Shown here one piece after another: positions 45,301 through 53,306 of a stretch of 64,000 nucleotides of DNA. Made by a program: the position numbers and the translations under genes. The stretch is from an uncultured Paracoccus sp. GTDB taxonomy: Bacteria; Pseudomonadota; Alphaproteobacteria; Rhodobacterales; Rhodobacteraceae. The notes beneath the pieces were generated by a model. That model made no database searches. It was not told where the DNA came from and saw only the letters and a list, made by a program, of their open reading frames with translations. Where the stretch lies: the NCBI RefSeq assembly GCF_937873615.1, contig NZ_CALMYP010000032.1:58521-122520 (forward strand). The letters are read 5' to 3'. Numbering within the stretch: position 1 is the first letter of the stretch; each line of letters opens with the position of its first letter.

Positions 45301-45504
45301 CTGCTGCTCAATGATCTGGGTGACGGTATTCGACACGGTTTCGGCCGAGGCACCGGGATAGGTGGCGCGGATACTGACCGAGGGCGGCGCGATCTGCGGA
45401 TATTGTGCAATCGGCAGCGACAGGATCGAGAGCACCCCGATCCCCATGATGATGATCGAGATGACCCATGCGAAAACCGGGCGATCAATAAAGAAACGGG
45501 CCAT
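42385..45504 (-). CDS. AcrB-like RND multidrug efflux permease
   Basis: This is a 1039-residue HAE1-family permease close in length and motif to AcrB/MexB. The N-terminus MARFFIDRPVFAWVI is typical. TM4 carries the paired Asp of GLLVDDAIVVVENVERIM, and GFTINTLTMLAMVLAIG precedes it. Twelve helices and two large porter loops are visible. It is encoded 33 bp after its adaptor. No outer-membrane factor or TetR/MarR regulator gene lies next to it. Confidence 0.93.
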   Translation of the reverse strand: MARFFIDRPVFAWVISIIIMGIGVLSILSLPIAQYPQIAPPSVSIRATYPGASAETVSNTVTQIIEQQMTGLDGLRYMSSSSTSAGSSTTTLTFETGTDEDIAQVQVQNKLSQATSLLPEPVQRQGISVEKATSGFLMVVGLIGSEEYDQVDLSDYMVTNLVDDLSRVEGIGSVQVFGAQYAMRIWLEPSRLAAYEITPSDVVAAVSAQNTQISAGAFGDRPTVPGQQLNATVTAQSLLSTPDEFRKIVLRADKNGGLVLLQDVAQVEIGAESYIADATYNGRPASGMALSLAPGANALDTAERVKARMEEFAQFFPEGVEYVIPFDTSPFVQISIEEVIKTLIEAIVLVFVVMYIFLQSWRATLIPTLAVPIVLLGTFGIMAAFGFTINTLTMLAMVLAIGLLVDDAIVVVENVERIMEEEGLDPREATRKSMGQITGALIGIALVLSAVFVPMAFFGGSTGVIYQQFAITIVSAMGLSVVVALTLTPALCASMLKPAHGPRKGLFGLFNRGFDATTRGYTGTVGWAVRRPLRVLLIYTALGAAMVFLFLRTPQGFLPEEDQGIMFVLIQGPTGATAERTQAVVDQVGEYFTTQEAESVDSFFGVVGFSFAGMGQNVGMAFVRLKDWEERTNPAQSVQAIAGRAYGPLSQIRDAMVFPIVPPAVIELGNVSGFDFYLQARGGQTHEQLLNARNQMLGMAAQSPLLTQTRPSGLEDASQYRLNIDWQKAGAMGVSASDVAGLLQVAWTGAYVNDFIDRGRIKKVYVQGAANSRSVPTDLDRWRVRNSSGGLVPFANFAEGEWTFGPQGLTRYNGVPAMQLQGMPVPGVSSGDAMAEIERLSTQLPPGFNVAWTGLSLEERDSGDQTTLLYALSLAAVFLCLAALYESWSIPLAVILVMPIGVLGALLGAYVGRFDNGVFFQVGLLTVIGLTGKNAILIVEFAREQSQAGTPLFRAVVEAARQRFRPIIMTSIAFSLGVTPLVLSTGAGAAGRNAIGATVLGGTLMATVLGIVFAPLFYVLMRRLLGRGDVFDDPAPSQR

Positions 45505-45537
45505 GACTCTGCCTTCGATAATTCGGGCGGTGTAGGT

Positions 45538-46725
45538 TCAGTTGCCGGCGGGTGCGTCGCCACCGGCTGCGTCGGGCTGAGCTTCAGCTGCGGGCGGCGT
45601 ATCCTGCCGCTCCTCGGGGGTAACAGGTGCGCCGGGGGCGATGCGCTGCAGACCTTCGACGATCAGCCGGTCGCCCGGTGCCAGTCCGCCGCGCACGACC
45701 CAATTGCTGCCGTGGTCCTGGACAATGTCCAGCATCCGCTCTTCGACGATGTTCTGGTCGTTGACGACATAGGCGATGGGCCGGCCGCGGCGGTCGCGTG
45801 AAACGCCTTCCTGCGGCGCCAGGACGATGTCGGTCAGCATTGCCTGCGGGATTTCCGCCAGCACATACATGCCGGGCAGCAACAGCTTGTCGGGATTGGC
45901 GAATTCCATCCGCAGGGTGACGACGCCAGTCGTCTCGTCCACATGAGGTTCTGCCCCCATCAACGAGCCTGCATGATCGTAATCCGTGCCATCGGCGAGT
46001 TTCAGCGTCACCGAGGGGTCGGTATTGGACGACAGCGCGGCATCTGCGCCCTGCCGCTGCCAGCGAATGATCGAGGCCGCCGACTGGGTGACATCGACCT
46101 GAACCGGGTCGATGCGCCGAACCACGGCCAGGGGCGTCGCCTGCCCCGAGGTAACAAGCGTCCCTTCCGAGACGAGCGCGAGACCGATCACCCCATCGAG
46201 CGGTGCCCGAATGGTGGTCCGGTCAAGATCGATGCGCGCCGTTTCAACGGCGGCTTCGGCGGCTTTCACGGCGGCGTCGGCGGCGTCGCGGGCGGCGATG
46301 GCGCTGTCCTCATTCTGCTGGCTGGCAACGCTGCGGTTGCGCAGGGCGGCGATGCGGTCGGCCTCGCGCCGGGCGTCGTCGGCCTGCACCTGGGCCTGCG
46401 CCAGCGAGGCCTCGGCCTGGGCGACGGCTGCTTCATAGCTGCGGGCGTCGATGCGGAACAGCGCATCGCCCTCGGCGACCTCGCTGCCATCCTCGAAGCT
46501 GCGCTCGACAATGATGCCATTGACCTGCGGGCGCAGCTCGGCCTCGGCCGAGGCGATGATCCGGCCGGGCAGGGCCGAGGTCAGGGTCACGTTCTCGGCC
46601 TTCATCGTGACCACGGTCACGGCGGGGGGCGGTGCCTCGCCGCCGGGGGCCTGGGCGGATGCGGAACTGGCCAGGGTGATCGCGCCAAGGACGGATGCGC
46701 GCAAGACAGCCTGTAGAAATGTCAT
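45538..46725 (-). CDS. AcrA-like RND periplasmic adaptor
   Basis: This 395-residue membrane-fusion protein has a signal peptide (about 1-25, ASSASAQA). The lipoyl domain is split around a coiled-coil hairpin (about 95-165) with YEAAVAQAEASLAQAQ, and TTIRAPLDGVIG is the second lipoyl half. A beta-barrel follows, then a Pro/Ala-rich C-terminal tail. It pairs with the permease downstream. The 46726-46865 gap upstream must hold the promoter; it is AT-richer than its surroundings but shows no obvious operator. Confidence 0.9.
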   Translation of the reverse strand: MTFLQAVLRASVLGAITLASSASAQAPGGEAPPPAVTVVTMKAENVTLTSALPGRIIASAEAELRPQVNGIIVERSFEDGSEVAEGDALFRIDARSYEAAVAQAEASLAQAQVQADDARREADRIAALRNRSVASQQNEDSAIAARDAADAAVKAAEAAVETARIDLDRTTIRAPLDGVIGLALVSEGTLVTSGQATPLAVVRRIDPVQVDVTQSAASIIRWQRQGADAALSSNTDPSVTLKLADGTDYDHAGSLMGAEPHVDETTGVVTLRMEFANPDKLLLPGMYVLAEIPQAMLTDIVLAPQEGVSRDRRGRPIAYVVNDQNIVEERMLDIVQDHGSNWVVRGGLAPGDRLIVEGLQRIAPGAPVTPEERQDTPPAAEAQPDAAGGDAPAGN

Positions 46726-46865
46726 TCTTTAACTACCATTGCCAAGGACGAAAAATTGATCGGCCGGCAAAGGGTTTTGCAGGCTTTCCCGATCACGCGT
46801 TGCAACATCTTAGGCGGGCCGGTCAGGGGCTGCAACCGCTCGACGTCTAAAAAGGTTGCGGTTTC

Positions 46866-47888
46866 CTAGCCTTTGCTGGCGCCTTGGCGCAGGCGTTCCA
46901 GCATCGCGACCTCCTCGGTCGTCAGGGTAATCCCGTCGCGTGCGGTCTTTTCGCGGGCAGCAAAGCGGCGTTGCGAGGGCAGGCGGGCGCCCTGGCCGGC
47001 GATGGCATCCAGAAGTGCCTCGGCCCGGGCGAAGGGATCGCCGGGCCGTCCGGCGGCGAAGCGACGCGGGGAAAATGCCAGGATGAGCTCGCCGTGATGC
47101 GGCAGGATCGCGGTCGAGCCGAGATATTCCAGCGCCTCGTCACTGGTCAGATCGCCGATCATGGCGCCGGCCAGCAGCTCGATCATGGTCGAGATCGCTG
47201 AACCCTTGTGCCCACCAAAAGGCAGCATCGCCCCGTCGAGCGCCGCCTGCGGATCGGTCGTGGGCTTGCCGTCGCGGTCCACCGCCCAGCCTTCGGGCAG
47301 CGGCTTGCCGGCCTGACGATGCAATTCGATCTCGCCCCGGGCGACGACCGAGGTGGCGAAATCGAAGACATAAGGCGCGGCCCCTGGGCGCGGCCAGCCG
47401 AAGGCGAAGGGGTTGGTGCCCAGAAGCGGCGCCGTTCCGCCCGCAGGCGCGACCGAGGAATAGCTGGGGCACATCGCCATCGCCGCAAGGCCCATGCCGG
47501 TCAGTGTCTCGATTTCGGGCCAGAGCGCGGAAAAATGCGTGCAATTGTTGATGACAAGCGCGGCCACGCCCAGTTTTTCGGCGCGTTCCGCCAGCACCGG
47601 CGCGCCAAGCGCGAAGGCGGCGGGCGAAAAGCCGGCATCGGCATCGACGCGGACAACGCCGCTGCCATCGTCGATCAGCTTCGGTTGCGCATCGGGGCTG
47701 ACCTTGCCAGCGGCCAGTGTGCGCAGGCAACCTTCGATCCGATAGACGCCGTGGGATTTGCAATTGTCGCGCTCTCCGGCAACGATGACTTCGGCGACGG
47801 GGTCGGCTTGCTGGGCCGTCAGCCCGGCGCGCATGAAGATCTCGCGGGTGATGGCGGCAAGCGCGTCGGTCGTGAAGGTCTGGGTCAT
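46866..47888 (-). CDS. Ldh-family NAD(P)H imine reductase (delta-1-pyrroline-2-carboxylate reductase candidate)
   Basis: The 340-residue product belongs to the malate/L-lactate dehydrogenase (Ldh_2) family, which has its own NAD(P)-binding fold. Segments such as CKSHGVYRIEG, VINNCTHFSALWPEIE and LLGTNPFAFGWPRPG are typical of the branch acting on delta-1-pyrroline-2-carboxylate and delta-1-piperideine-2-carboxylate. The adjacent hydroxyproline-type genes make pyrroline-2-carboxylate the best guess, giving L-proline. AGGAGA before ATG 47888 fixes the start. It is divergent from the amino-acid transporter. Confidence 0.78.
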   Translation of the reverse strand: MTQTFTTDALAAITREIFMRAGLTAQQADPVAEVIVAGERDNCKSHGVYRIEGCLRTLAAGKVSPDAQPKLIDDGSGVVRVDADAGFSPAAFALGAPVLAERAEKLGVAALVINNCTHFSALWPEIETLTGMGLAAMAMCPSYSSVAPAGGTAPLLGTNPFAFGWPRPGAAPYVFDFATSVVARGEIELHRQAGKPLPEGWAVDRDGKPTTDPQAALDGAMLPFGGHKGSAISTMIELLAGAMIGDLTSDEALEYLGSTAILPHHGELILAFSPRRFAAGRPGDPFARAEALLDAIAGQGARLPSQRRFAAREKTARDGITLTTEEVAMLERLRQGASKG

Positions 47889-47924
47889 CGCGGTCTCCTG
47901 CGGGACGGGGATCAGCTGCATTTC

Positions 47925-47945
47925 TTGTATACGTTATGTATGCAA
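47925..47945. promoter_or_regulatory. palindromic operator candidate
   Basis: TTGTATAC-GTTAT-GTATGCAA is an inverted repeat with 7 of 8 arm positions matching. It lies 37 bp upstream of the Ldh-family start. Palindromes of this size with an ATAC/GTAT core are compatible with the GntR-family regulator encoded at 56083 in the same cluster. A related half-matching copy lies at 48043-48063. Confidence 0.5.
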
Positions 47946-48042
47946 AGTGGGCAACCGGCTATGACTGACGCCAGCACCGGAGATCCCGCATGACCTTCGA
48001 ACTGCATGGCAACCGTTCGACTGCCACGCGTGCGCGCATGAC

Positions 48043-48063
48043 TTGCATACAAAAAGTATTTTG
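48043..48063. promoter_or_regulatory. second operator-like sequence before the transporter
   Basis: TTGCATAC-AAAAA-GTATTTTG has the same 8-5-8 geometry as the site at 47925 and an identical TTGCATAC arm (the reverse complement of that site's right arm), but the other arm matches only at the inner ATAC. It lies 88 bp before the binding-protein start, near the likely promoter. The 262-bp interval 47889-48150 contains these two sites and no gene. Confidence 0.45.
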
Positions 48064-48150
48064 TATTTGCTTTTCGAACTGGCACATCGGATAAAAATCA
48101 TGTGGAATCGGTCTCATCCAGATCCGGATACCAGACAGGGAGAATATAAA

Positions 48151-48960
48151 ATGAAAACCAAGGCTCTGACCATCGCCGCCGTCGCGGCCGTCGCCATCAC
48201 CGGCCCGGCCTTCGCCGACAAGCTGGACGACATCATCGGCTCGGGCAAGCTGCGCTGCGCGGTGGTGCTGGACTTCCCGCCGATGGGCTCTCGCGATGCA
48301 AGCAACAACCCGCAGGGCTTCGACGTGGATTACTGCAACGATCTTGCCAAGGCGCTTGGCGTCGAGGCCGAAATCGTCGAGACCACCTTCCCCGAACGGA
48401 TCCCGGCGCTTGTCTCGGGTCAGGTCGATGTCGGCGTCGCCTCGACCTCGGACACGCTGGAACGCGCGAAGACCGTCGGCTTCACCATCCCCTATTACGC
48501 CTTCGAGAACGCCGTGACCGCGAATGACAAGGTCGAGATGGCGACCTGGGAAGACCTGAAGGGCAAGACCGTCGGCGCCACCGCCGGCACCTACGAGGCG
48601 ATCTGGCTGGAAGGCAAGGTCAAGGAATGGGGCGAGGGCGAATTCCGTCCCTATCAGAACCAGGCCGATGTCTTCCTGGCGCTGTCGCAGGGCCAGCTTG
48701 ACGCCACCGTGTCCACCGTGGAAGTGGCCGAGGCCAATGTCGCCTCGGGCAACTTCCCGGGCATCAAGGTCGTCGACAAGGCGCCGATGGTGCCCGATTA
48801 CGTCGCGCTGATCGCGCTGCGCGAGGAGCAGGGGCTGATCAACTACATGAACCTGTTCATCAACCAGCAGGTCCGCACCGGCCGCTATGCCGAGCTTTAC
48901 AAGAAATGGGTCGGCGAGGGCGAGCCGGCCGACCTGACCATCAAGGGCGTCTATCGCTGA
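48151..48960 (+). CDS. polar amino-acid ABC transporter substrate-binding protein
   Basis: This 269-residue family 3 solute-binding protein has a Sec signal (about 1-22, PAFA-D). KLRCAVVLDFPPMG, GFDVDYCNDLAKALG and LVSGQVDVGVAS are the usual motifs of amino-acid binders. ATG 48151 is preceded by AGGGAGA at suitable spacing. The cluster context (hydroxyproline-type enzymes) suggests hydroxyproline or a related imino acid as ligand; that is inference. A hairpin follows the stop. Confidence 0.88.
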   Translation: MKTKALTIAAVAAVAITGPAFADKLDDIIGSGKLRCAVVLDFPPMGSRDASNNPQGFDVDYCNDLAKALGVEAEIVETTFPERIPALVSGQVDVGVASTSDTLERAKTVGFTIPYYAFENAVTANDKVEMATWEDLKGKTVGATAGTYEAIWLEGKVKEWGEGEFRPYQNQADVFLALSQGQLDATVSTVEVAEANVASGNFPGIKVVDKAPMVPDYVALIALREEQGLINYMNLFINQQVRTGRYAELYKKWVGEGEPADLTIKGVYR

Positions 48961-48977
48961 GGTTTCCGCCTGACGGG

Positions 48978-48999
48978 CGGCGCGGGTTCCCCCGCGCCG
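48978..48999 (+). terminator. hairpin after the binding-protein gene (attenuator candidate)
   Basis: CGGCGCGGG (48978-48986) pairs perfectly with CCCGCGCCG (48991-48999) over TTCC and is followed by TCTTTCC. It sits in the 65-bp gap before the first permease gene. It is suited to partial termination or mRNA stabilisation, so that more binding protein than permease is made. Confidence 0.55.
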
Positions 49000-49025
49000 T
49001 CTTTCCGTAAACAGGGAGGGCGGAG

Positions 49026-49691
49026 ATGTTCAATTACAGATTCCAGTGGAAGCAGGCCTATGCCAAGCTGCCCGAGATGCTGGACGGCGCGATTACCACC
49101 ATGCAGGTGGCGATCCTGTCGATGGTCATCGGTATCCTGCTGGCGATTCTGCTGACGCTGTTCCGGCGATCCGGTAACCGGATCCTCGGCGGCTTCGCCA
49201 CGACCTGGGTCGAGATCGCCCGCAACACCCCGGCGCTGTTCCAGATCTACATGGCGCATTTCGGGCTGGCGGGTCTGGGGCTGCACCTCTCGCCCTACCA
49301 GTCGCTGCTGCTGGGGATCACCTTCAACAATGCCGGCTACCTGGCCGAGAATTTCCGTGGCGCACTGAAGGCGATCCCGGATACGCAGCCGCGCGCCGGC
49401 CGCTCGCTCGGCATGTCGGACCTGCAGGCCTTCCGCTTCATCGTGCTGCCGCAGATGATCCGGATTTCCTTCCCGACCATCACCAACCAGATGGTCTGGG
49501 CGGTGCTGATGACATCGCTCGGCGTCACCGTCGGCATGAATTCGGACCTTTACGGGGTGACGCAGGACCTGAACGCGCTGACCTTCCGCACCTTCGAACT
49601 GTTCGCCATGGCCGCCGTCATCTTCTATGTCATCGTCAAGATCATCCAGGCCGGCGCCTGGCTGATCTCGCGGCGGCTGTTCAGGTACTAA
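49026..49691 (+). CDS. amino-acid ABC transporter permease 1
   Basis: This is a 221-residue HisM/HisQ-type permease with about five helices. The EAA loop is FRGALKAIPDTQPRAGRSLGMSDLQAFRFIVLPQ, the ATPase contact (about residues 115-148). GGGAGGGCGGAG precedes the ATG. It is encoded 12 bp before a second permease; together they should form a heterodimer. Confidence 0.88.
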   Translation: MFNYRFQWKQAYAKLPEMLDGAITTMQVAILSMVIGILLAILLTLFRRSGNRILGGFATTWVEIARNTPALFQIYMAHFGLAGLGLHLSPYQSLLLGITFNNAGYLAENFRGALKAIPDTQPRAGRSLGMSDLQAFRFIVLPQMIRISFPTITNQMVWAVLMTSLGVTVGMNSDLYGVTQDLNALTFRTFELFAMAAVIFYVIVKIIQAGAWLISRRLFRY

Positions 49692-49703
49692 GGGGGGTAG
49701 GCC

Positions 49704-50357
49704 ATGTTCGATACCGCATTGACGCTGAACGACTTCATCTTCCTTGCCAAGGGCGCGGGGATGACCATCTTCGTCACCGTGATCTCGGTCGCTCTGGGCA
49801 CCGTGCTGGGGATCGTCTTCGGGGTGATCCGCTACCAGCTTGGCCCGGTCTGGTCGGCGCCCCTGATGTTCGTTCTGGACATCTTCCGCTCCATCCCGCT
49901 GCTGATCCAGCTGGTGCTGGCCTATGCCTTCCTGGGCACGGTGCTGCGGCTTGGCCTGTCGGGGCTTAGCGTCGCCTGCATGGTGCTGACGCTCTATACT
50001 TCCGCCTATTGCGCGGAAATCGTGCGCGGCGGGATCGAGGCGGTGCCCCTGACCCTGCGCCGCGCCGCGCGCTCGCTCGGCATGAGCTGGGGGCAGGACA
50101 TGCGCCATATCGTGATGCCGCTGGCGACGCGGGTGGCGCTGCCAAGCTGGATCGGCCTTGCGCTTGGCGTGATGAAGGACTCTGCCCTCGTCTATGTCGT
50201 GCAGGTGACGGAACTGCTGAAATCCACGCAGATCCTGATTACCCGCCTGCAGGAGCCGCTGCTGCTGCTGACGATCTGCGGCGCCTTCTACTTCCTCATC
50301 AGCTTCCCCGTCGCGCGTTTCGGCGGTTACCTTGAAAGACGGTGGTCCAATGATTGA
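49704..50357 (+). CDS. amino-acid ABC transporter permease 2
   Basis: The 217-residue second permease has the HisM-type topology and the EAA loop VRGGIEAVPLTLRRAARSLGMSWGQDMRHIVMP. It is similar to but distinct from its neighbour. Its final codons overlap the ATPase gene by 8 bp. Confidence 0.88.
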   Translation: MFDTALTLNDFIFLAKGAGMTIFVTVISVALGTVLGIVFGVIRYQLGPVWSAPLMFVLDIFRSIPLLIQLVLAYAFLGTVLRLGLSGLSVACMVLTLYTSAYCAEIVRGGIEAVPLTLRRAARSLGMSWGQDMRHIVMPLATRVALPSWIGLALGVMKDSALVYVVQVTELLKSTQILITRLQEPLLLLTICGAFYFLISFPVARFGGYLERRWSND

Positions 50358-51072
50358 GATCGAGAACGTCCGCAAATCCTTCGGCCCGCTGGAGGTGCTG
50401 AAAGGCATCGACCTGACGGTCGCGAATGGCGAGGTGCTGACCGTGATCGGGGGATCCGGGTCGGGCAAGTCCACGCTTCTGACCTGCATCAACGGGCTGG
50501 AGCCGATCCAGGCCGGCAAGATCACCGTCGACGGGACCGAGGTTCACGCCAGGTCCACCGACCTCAACAAGCTGCGCCAGAAGATCGGCATCGTCTTCCA
50601 GCAATGGAACGCCTTCCCGCATCTGACCGTGCAGGAAAACGTCATGCTGGCGCCGCGCAAGGTCAAGGGCATCCCCAAGGCCGAAGCCGCCGAGATCGCC
50701 GTGAAACAGCTGAGCCATGTCGGTCTGGGCGACAAGCTGGATGTCTATCCCTCGCGCCTGTCGGGCGGGCAGCAGCAGCGCATGGCGATTGCCCGGGCGC
50801 TGGCGATGTCGCCCGACTACATGCTGTTCGACGAGGTGACATCGGCGCTTGACCCGCAGCTTGTGGGCGAGGTGCTGGACACGCTGCGCCTGCTGGCGAG
50901 CGAGGGCATGACCATGATCTGCGTCACCCATGAGATGAAATTCGCCCGCGAGGTGTCCGACCGGGTGGCCTTCTTCCATCAGGGCGTGATGGCGGAAATC
51001 GCCCCCCCGGACGAGCTTTTCGGGGCGCCGAAGGATCCGAACCTGCAGCAGTTCCTGGCCGCGACACACTGA
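50350..51072 (+). CDS. amino-acid ABC transporter ATPase
   Basis: The 240-residue ATPase of the GlnQ/HisP type has Walker A GGSGSGKS (34-41), the Q-loop FQQWNAFPHL, the signature LSGGQQQR, Walker B YMLFDEVTSALDP and the switch His in CVTHEM. Start ATG 50350 gives MIEIENV and overlaps the permease. It is followed one base later by the FAD enzyme gene, so transport and catabolism are coexpressed. Confidence 0.92.
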   Translation: MIEIENVRKSFGPLEVLKGIDLTVANGEVLTVIGGSGSGKSTLLTCINGLEPIQAGKITVDGTEVHARSTDLNKLRQKIGIVFQQWNAFPHLTVQENVMLAPRKVKGIPKAEAAEIAVKQLSHVGLGDKLDVYPSRLSGGQQQRMAIARALAMSPDYMLFDEVTSALDPQLVGEVLDTLRLLASEGMTMICVTHEMKFAREVSDRVAFFHQGVMAEIAPPDELFGAPKDPNLQQFLAATH

Positions 51073-51073
51073 C

Positions 51074-52300
51074 ATGACGCAGCCGGATGTGATCGTGATC
51101 GGGGCCGGCGTCGTCGGCCTCTCCTCGGCGCTGGCTTTGCAGGGGCGCGGGCTGTCGGTTGTGGTGCTGGACCGCGAAGGCCCGGCGGCGGGGGCTTCGG
51201 CCGGGAATGCGGGCGCCTTTGCCTTCAGCGATATCCTGCCCCTGGCCTCGCCCGGGATCCTGAAGAAGGCGCCGAAATGGCTGCTGGACCCGCTGGGGCC
51301 GCTGTCGGTGCCGCCCGCCTATGCGCTGAAGATCGCGCCCTGGATGTATCGCTTCTGGCGCGCCTGCTCGCCCGCGCGGGTGGCGCAGTCGACCGCTGCG
51401 CAGACCGCGCTGATGGACCTGTCGCGCGACGCGCTGGAGCCGTTTCTGGCGGCGACCGGCACCGCCGACATGCTGCGCAAGCGGGGCAACCTGCAGCTTT
51501 ACGAAAGCGAGGCCGAGTTCCGTGCAGCACTACCGGGCTGGCAGGCGCGCGACGATCACGGCATCGAATACCGTCACATGACGCCCGAGGAGATGGCCGA
51601 TCTGCAACCCGGCCTGTCGCCCCGCTTTACCCACGGCACCTTCACGCCGGGCTGGTATTCGATTGCCGACCCGAAGGATTACGTTCTGGCCCTGGCCGCG
51701 CGCTTTCAACAGAATGGCGGCAGCATCGAGCAGGCCGAAATCGCCGGCCTGCAACCCGACAGCGACGGCGTGACCCTGAACGGGCGGCGCGCGGCGCATG
51801 TCGTGGTGGCCGCCGGCGCCTTCTCGCATCGCATCGCGAAGACCATCGGCGACCGCATCCCGCTGGAGACCGAGCGCGGCTATAACACCACCCTGCCGCC
51901 CGGCGCCTTCGATCTGCGCACGCAACTGACCTTCGGCGGGCATGGCTTCGTCGTCTCGGCGCTGGATACCGGCATTCGGGTCGGCGGCGCGGTGGAACTC
52001 GGCGGGCTGGAGGCGCCGCCGAATTACAGGCGCTCGGACGCGATGCTGCAGAAGGCGAAGGCCTTTCTGCCCGGCCTGAAAACCGAAGGCGGGACGCAAT
52101 GGATGGGTTTCCGCCCCTCGCTGCCCGACAGCCTGCCGGTGATCGGGCGCGCGCCGCGCGCGCCGCGCGTCACCTATGCCTTCGGGCATGGCCATCTGGG
52201 CCTGACCCAATCCGCCGGCACCGCCCGGCTGGTGGCCGATCTGGTCACCGGCCAGACGCCCGCCATCGACCTTGCCCCCTTCGCCCCGACACGGTTCTGA
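51074..52300 (+). CDS. FAD-dependent D-amino-acid dehydrogenase family protein (D-hydroxyproline type candidate)
   Basis: This 408-residue DAO-family flavoenzyme has the dinucleotide-binding motif VIGAGVVGLSSALAL (about 8-22). The C-terminal GFRPSLPDSLPVIG and YAFGHGHLGLTQSAGTA are typical of DadA-like dehydrogenases. Next to a 4-hydroxyproline 2-epimerase, the likely reaction is oxidation of cis-4-hydroxy-D-proline to pyrroline-4-hydroxy-2-carboxylate. Unlike the multi-subunit D-hydroxyproline dehydrogenases of some species, this is a single-chain enzyme. It starts 1 bp after the ATPase stop. Confidence 0.82.
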   Translation: MTQPDVIVIGAGVVGLSSALALQGRGLSVVVLDREGPAAGASAGNAGAFAFSDILPLASPGILKKAPKWLLDPLGPLSVPPAYALKIAPWMYRFWRACSPARVAQSTAAQTALMDLSRDALEPFLAATGTADMLRKRGNLQLYESEAEFRAALPGWQARDDHGIEYRHMTPEEMADLQPGLSPRFTHGTFTPGWYSIADPKDYVLALAARFQQNGGSIEQAEIAGLQPDSDGVTLNGRRAAHVVVAAGAFSHRIAKTIGDRIPLETERGYNTTLPPGAFDLRTQLTFGGHGFVVSALDTGIRVGGAVELGGLEAPPNYRRSDAMLQKAKAFLPGLKTEGGTQWMGFRPSLPDSLPVIGRAPRAPRVTYAFGHGHLGLTQSAGTARLVADLVTGQTPAIDLAPFAPTRF

Positions 52301-52304
52301 TCCC

Positions 52305-53306
52305 ATGGCAGTTCACACCTTCTCCTGCATCGACGGCCACACCTGCGGCAACCCGGTCCGCCTCGTCTCGGGCGGCGGCCCGCGCCTGAAGGGCGCGGAC
52401 ATGCTGGAAAAGCGCGCCCATTTCCTGCGCGAATTCGACTGGATCCGTACCGGGCTGATGTTCGAACCGCGCGGCCATGACATGATGTCGGGCACCATCC
52501 TCTATCCGCCGACGCGGCAGGATTGCGAGGTCGCGGTGCTGTTCATCGAAACCTCGGGCTGTCTTGCCATGTGCGGCCACGGCACCATCGGCACCATCAC
52601 CATGGGCATCGAAAACGGCCTGATCCAGCCGCGCGAACCGGGCCGGCTGTCCATCGAGACCCCGGCCGGCAAGGTCGATATCTCCTATGTGCAGGAGGGC
52701 CGCTTCGTCGAGGAGGTGCGCCTGACCAATGTCCCCGGCTTCCTTTACGCCGAGGGGCTGACGGCCGAGGTCGAGGGGCTGGGCGAGATCGCCGTGGACG
52801 TGGCCTATGGCGGCAATTTCTACGCCATCGTCGAGCCGCAGCCGCATTTTCGCGACATGGCCGATTTCAGCGCGGGCGAGCTGATCGGGTTTTCGCCGAA
52901 GCTGCGCGCGGCGCTGAACGCGAAATACGACTTCATCCATCCCGAGCATCCGCAGATCAACGGCTTGTCGCATATCCTCTGGACCGGCGCGCCGACAGTG
53001 GAAGGCGCCCATGCCCGCAATGCGGTCTTCTACGGCGACAAGGCCATCGACCGCTCGCCCTGCGGCACCGGCACCTCGGCGCGGATGGCGCAACTGGCCG
53101 CCAAGGGCAGGCTGAATGTCGGCGACGAATTCTGGCACGAGAGCATCATCGGCTCGATCTTCAAGGGAAGGGTGGAAGCGGAAACAGAGGTCGCGGGACG
53201 CAAGGCAATCATCCCCTCCATCGCCGGATGGGCGCGAATGACCGGCTATAACACCATCTTCATCGACGACCGCGACCCCTTCGCGCATGGTTTCGTGGTG
53301 AAATGA
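52305..53306 (+). CDS. 4-hydroxyproline 2-epimerase (proline racemase superfamily)
   Basis: The 333-residue product, the usual length for the enzyme, has both catalytic cysteines of the family: Cys90 in AMCGHGTIG and Cys253 in [12 protein letters not shown]. The start [19 protein letters not shown] at 52305 is family-typical. It should interconvert trans-4-hydroxy-L-proline and cis-4-hydroxy-D-proline. A Cys/Cys pair also occurs in true proline racemases, so the substrate rests on length and on the neighbouring D-amino-acid dehydrogenase. It overlaps the AcnX gene by 4 bp. Confidence 0.87.
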   Translation: MAVHTFSCIDGHTCGNPVRLVSGGGPRLKGADMLEKRAHFLREFDWIRTGLMFEPRGHDMMSGTILYPPTRQDCEVAVLFIETSGCLAMCGHGTIGTITMGIENGLIQPREPGRLSIETPAGKVDISYVQEGRFVEEVRLTNVPGFLYAEGLTAEVEGLGEIAVDVAYGGNFYAIVEPQPHFRDMADFSAGELIGFSPKLRAALNAKYDFIHPEHPQINGLSHILWTGAPTVEGAHARNAVFYGDKAIDRSPCGTGTSARMAQLAAKGRLNVGDEFWHESIIGSIFKGRVEAETEVAGRKAIIPSIAGWARMTGYNTIFIDDRDPFAHGFVVK

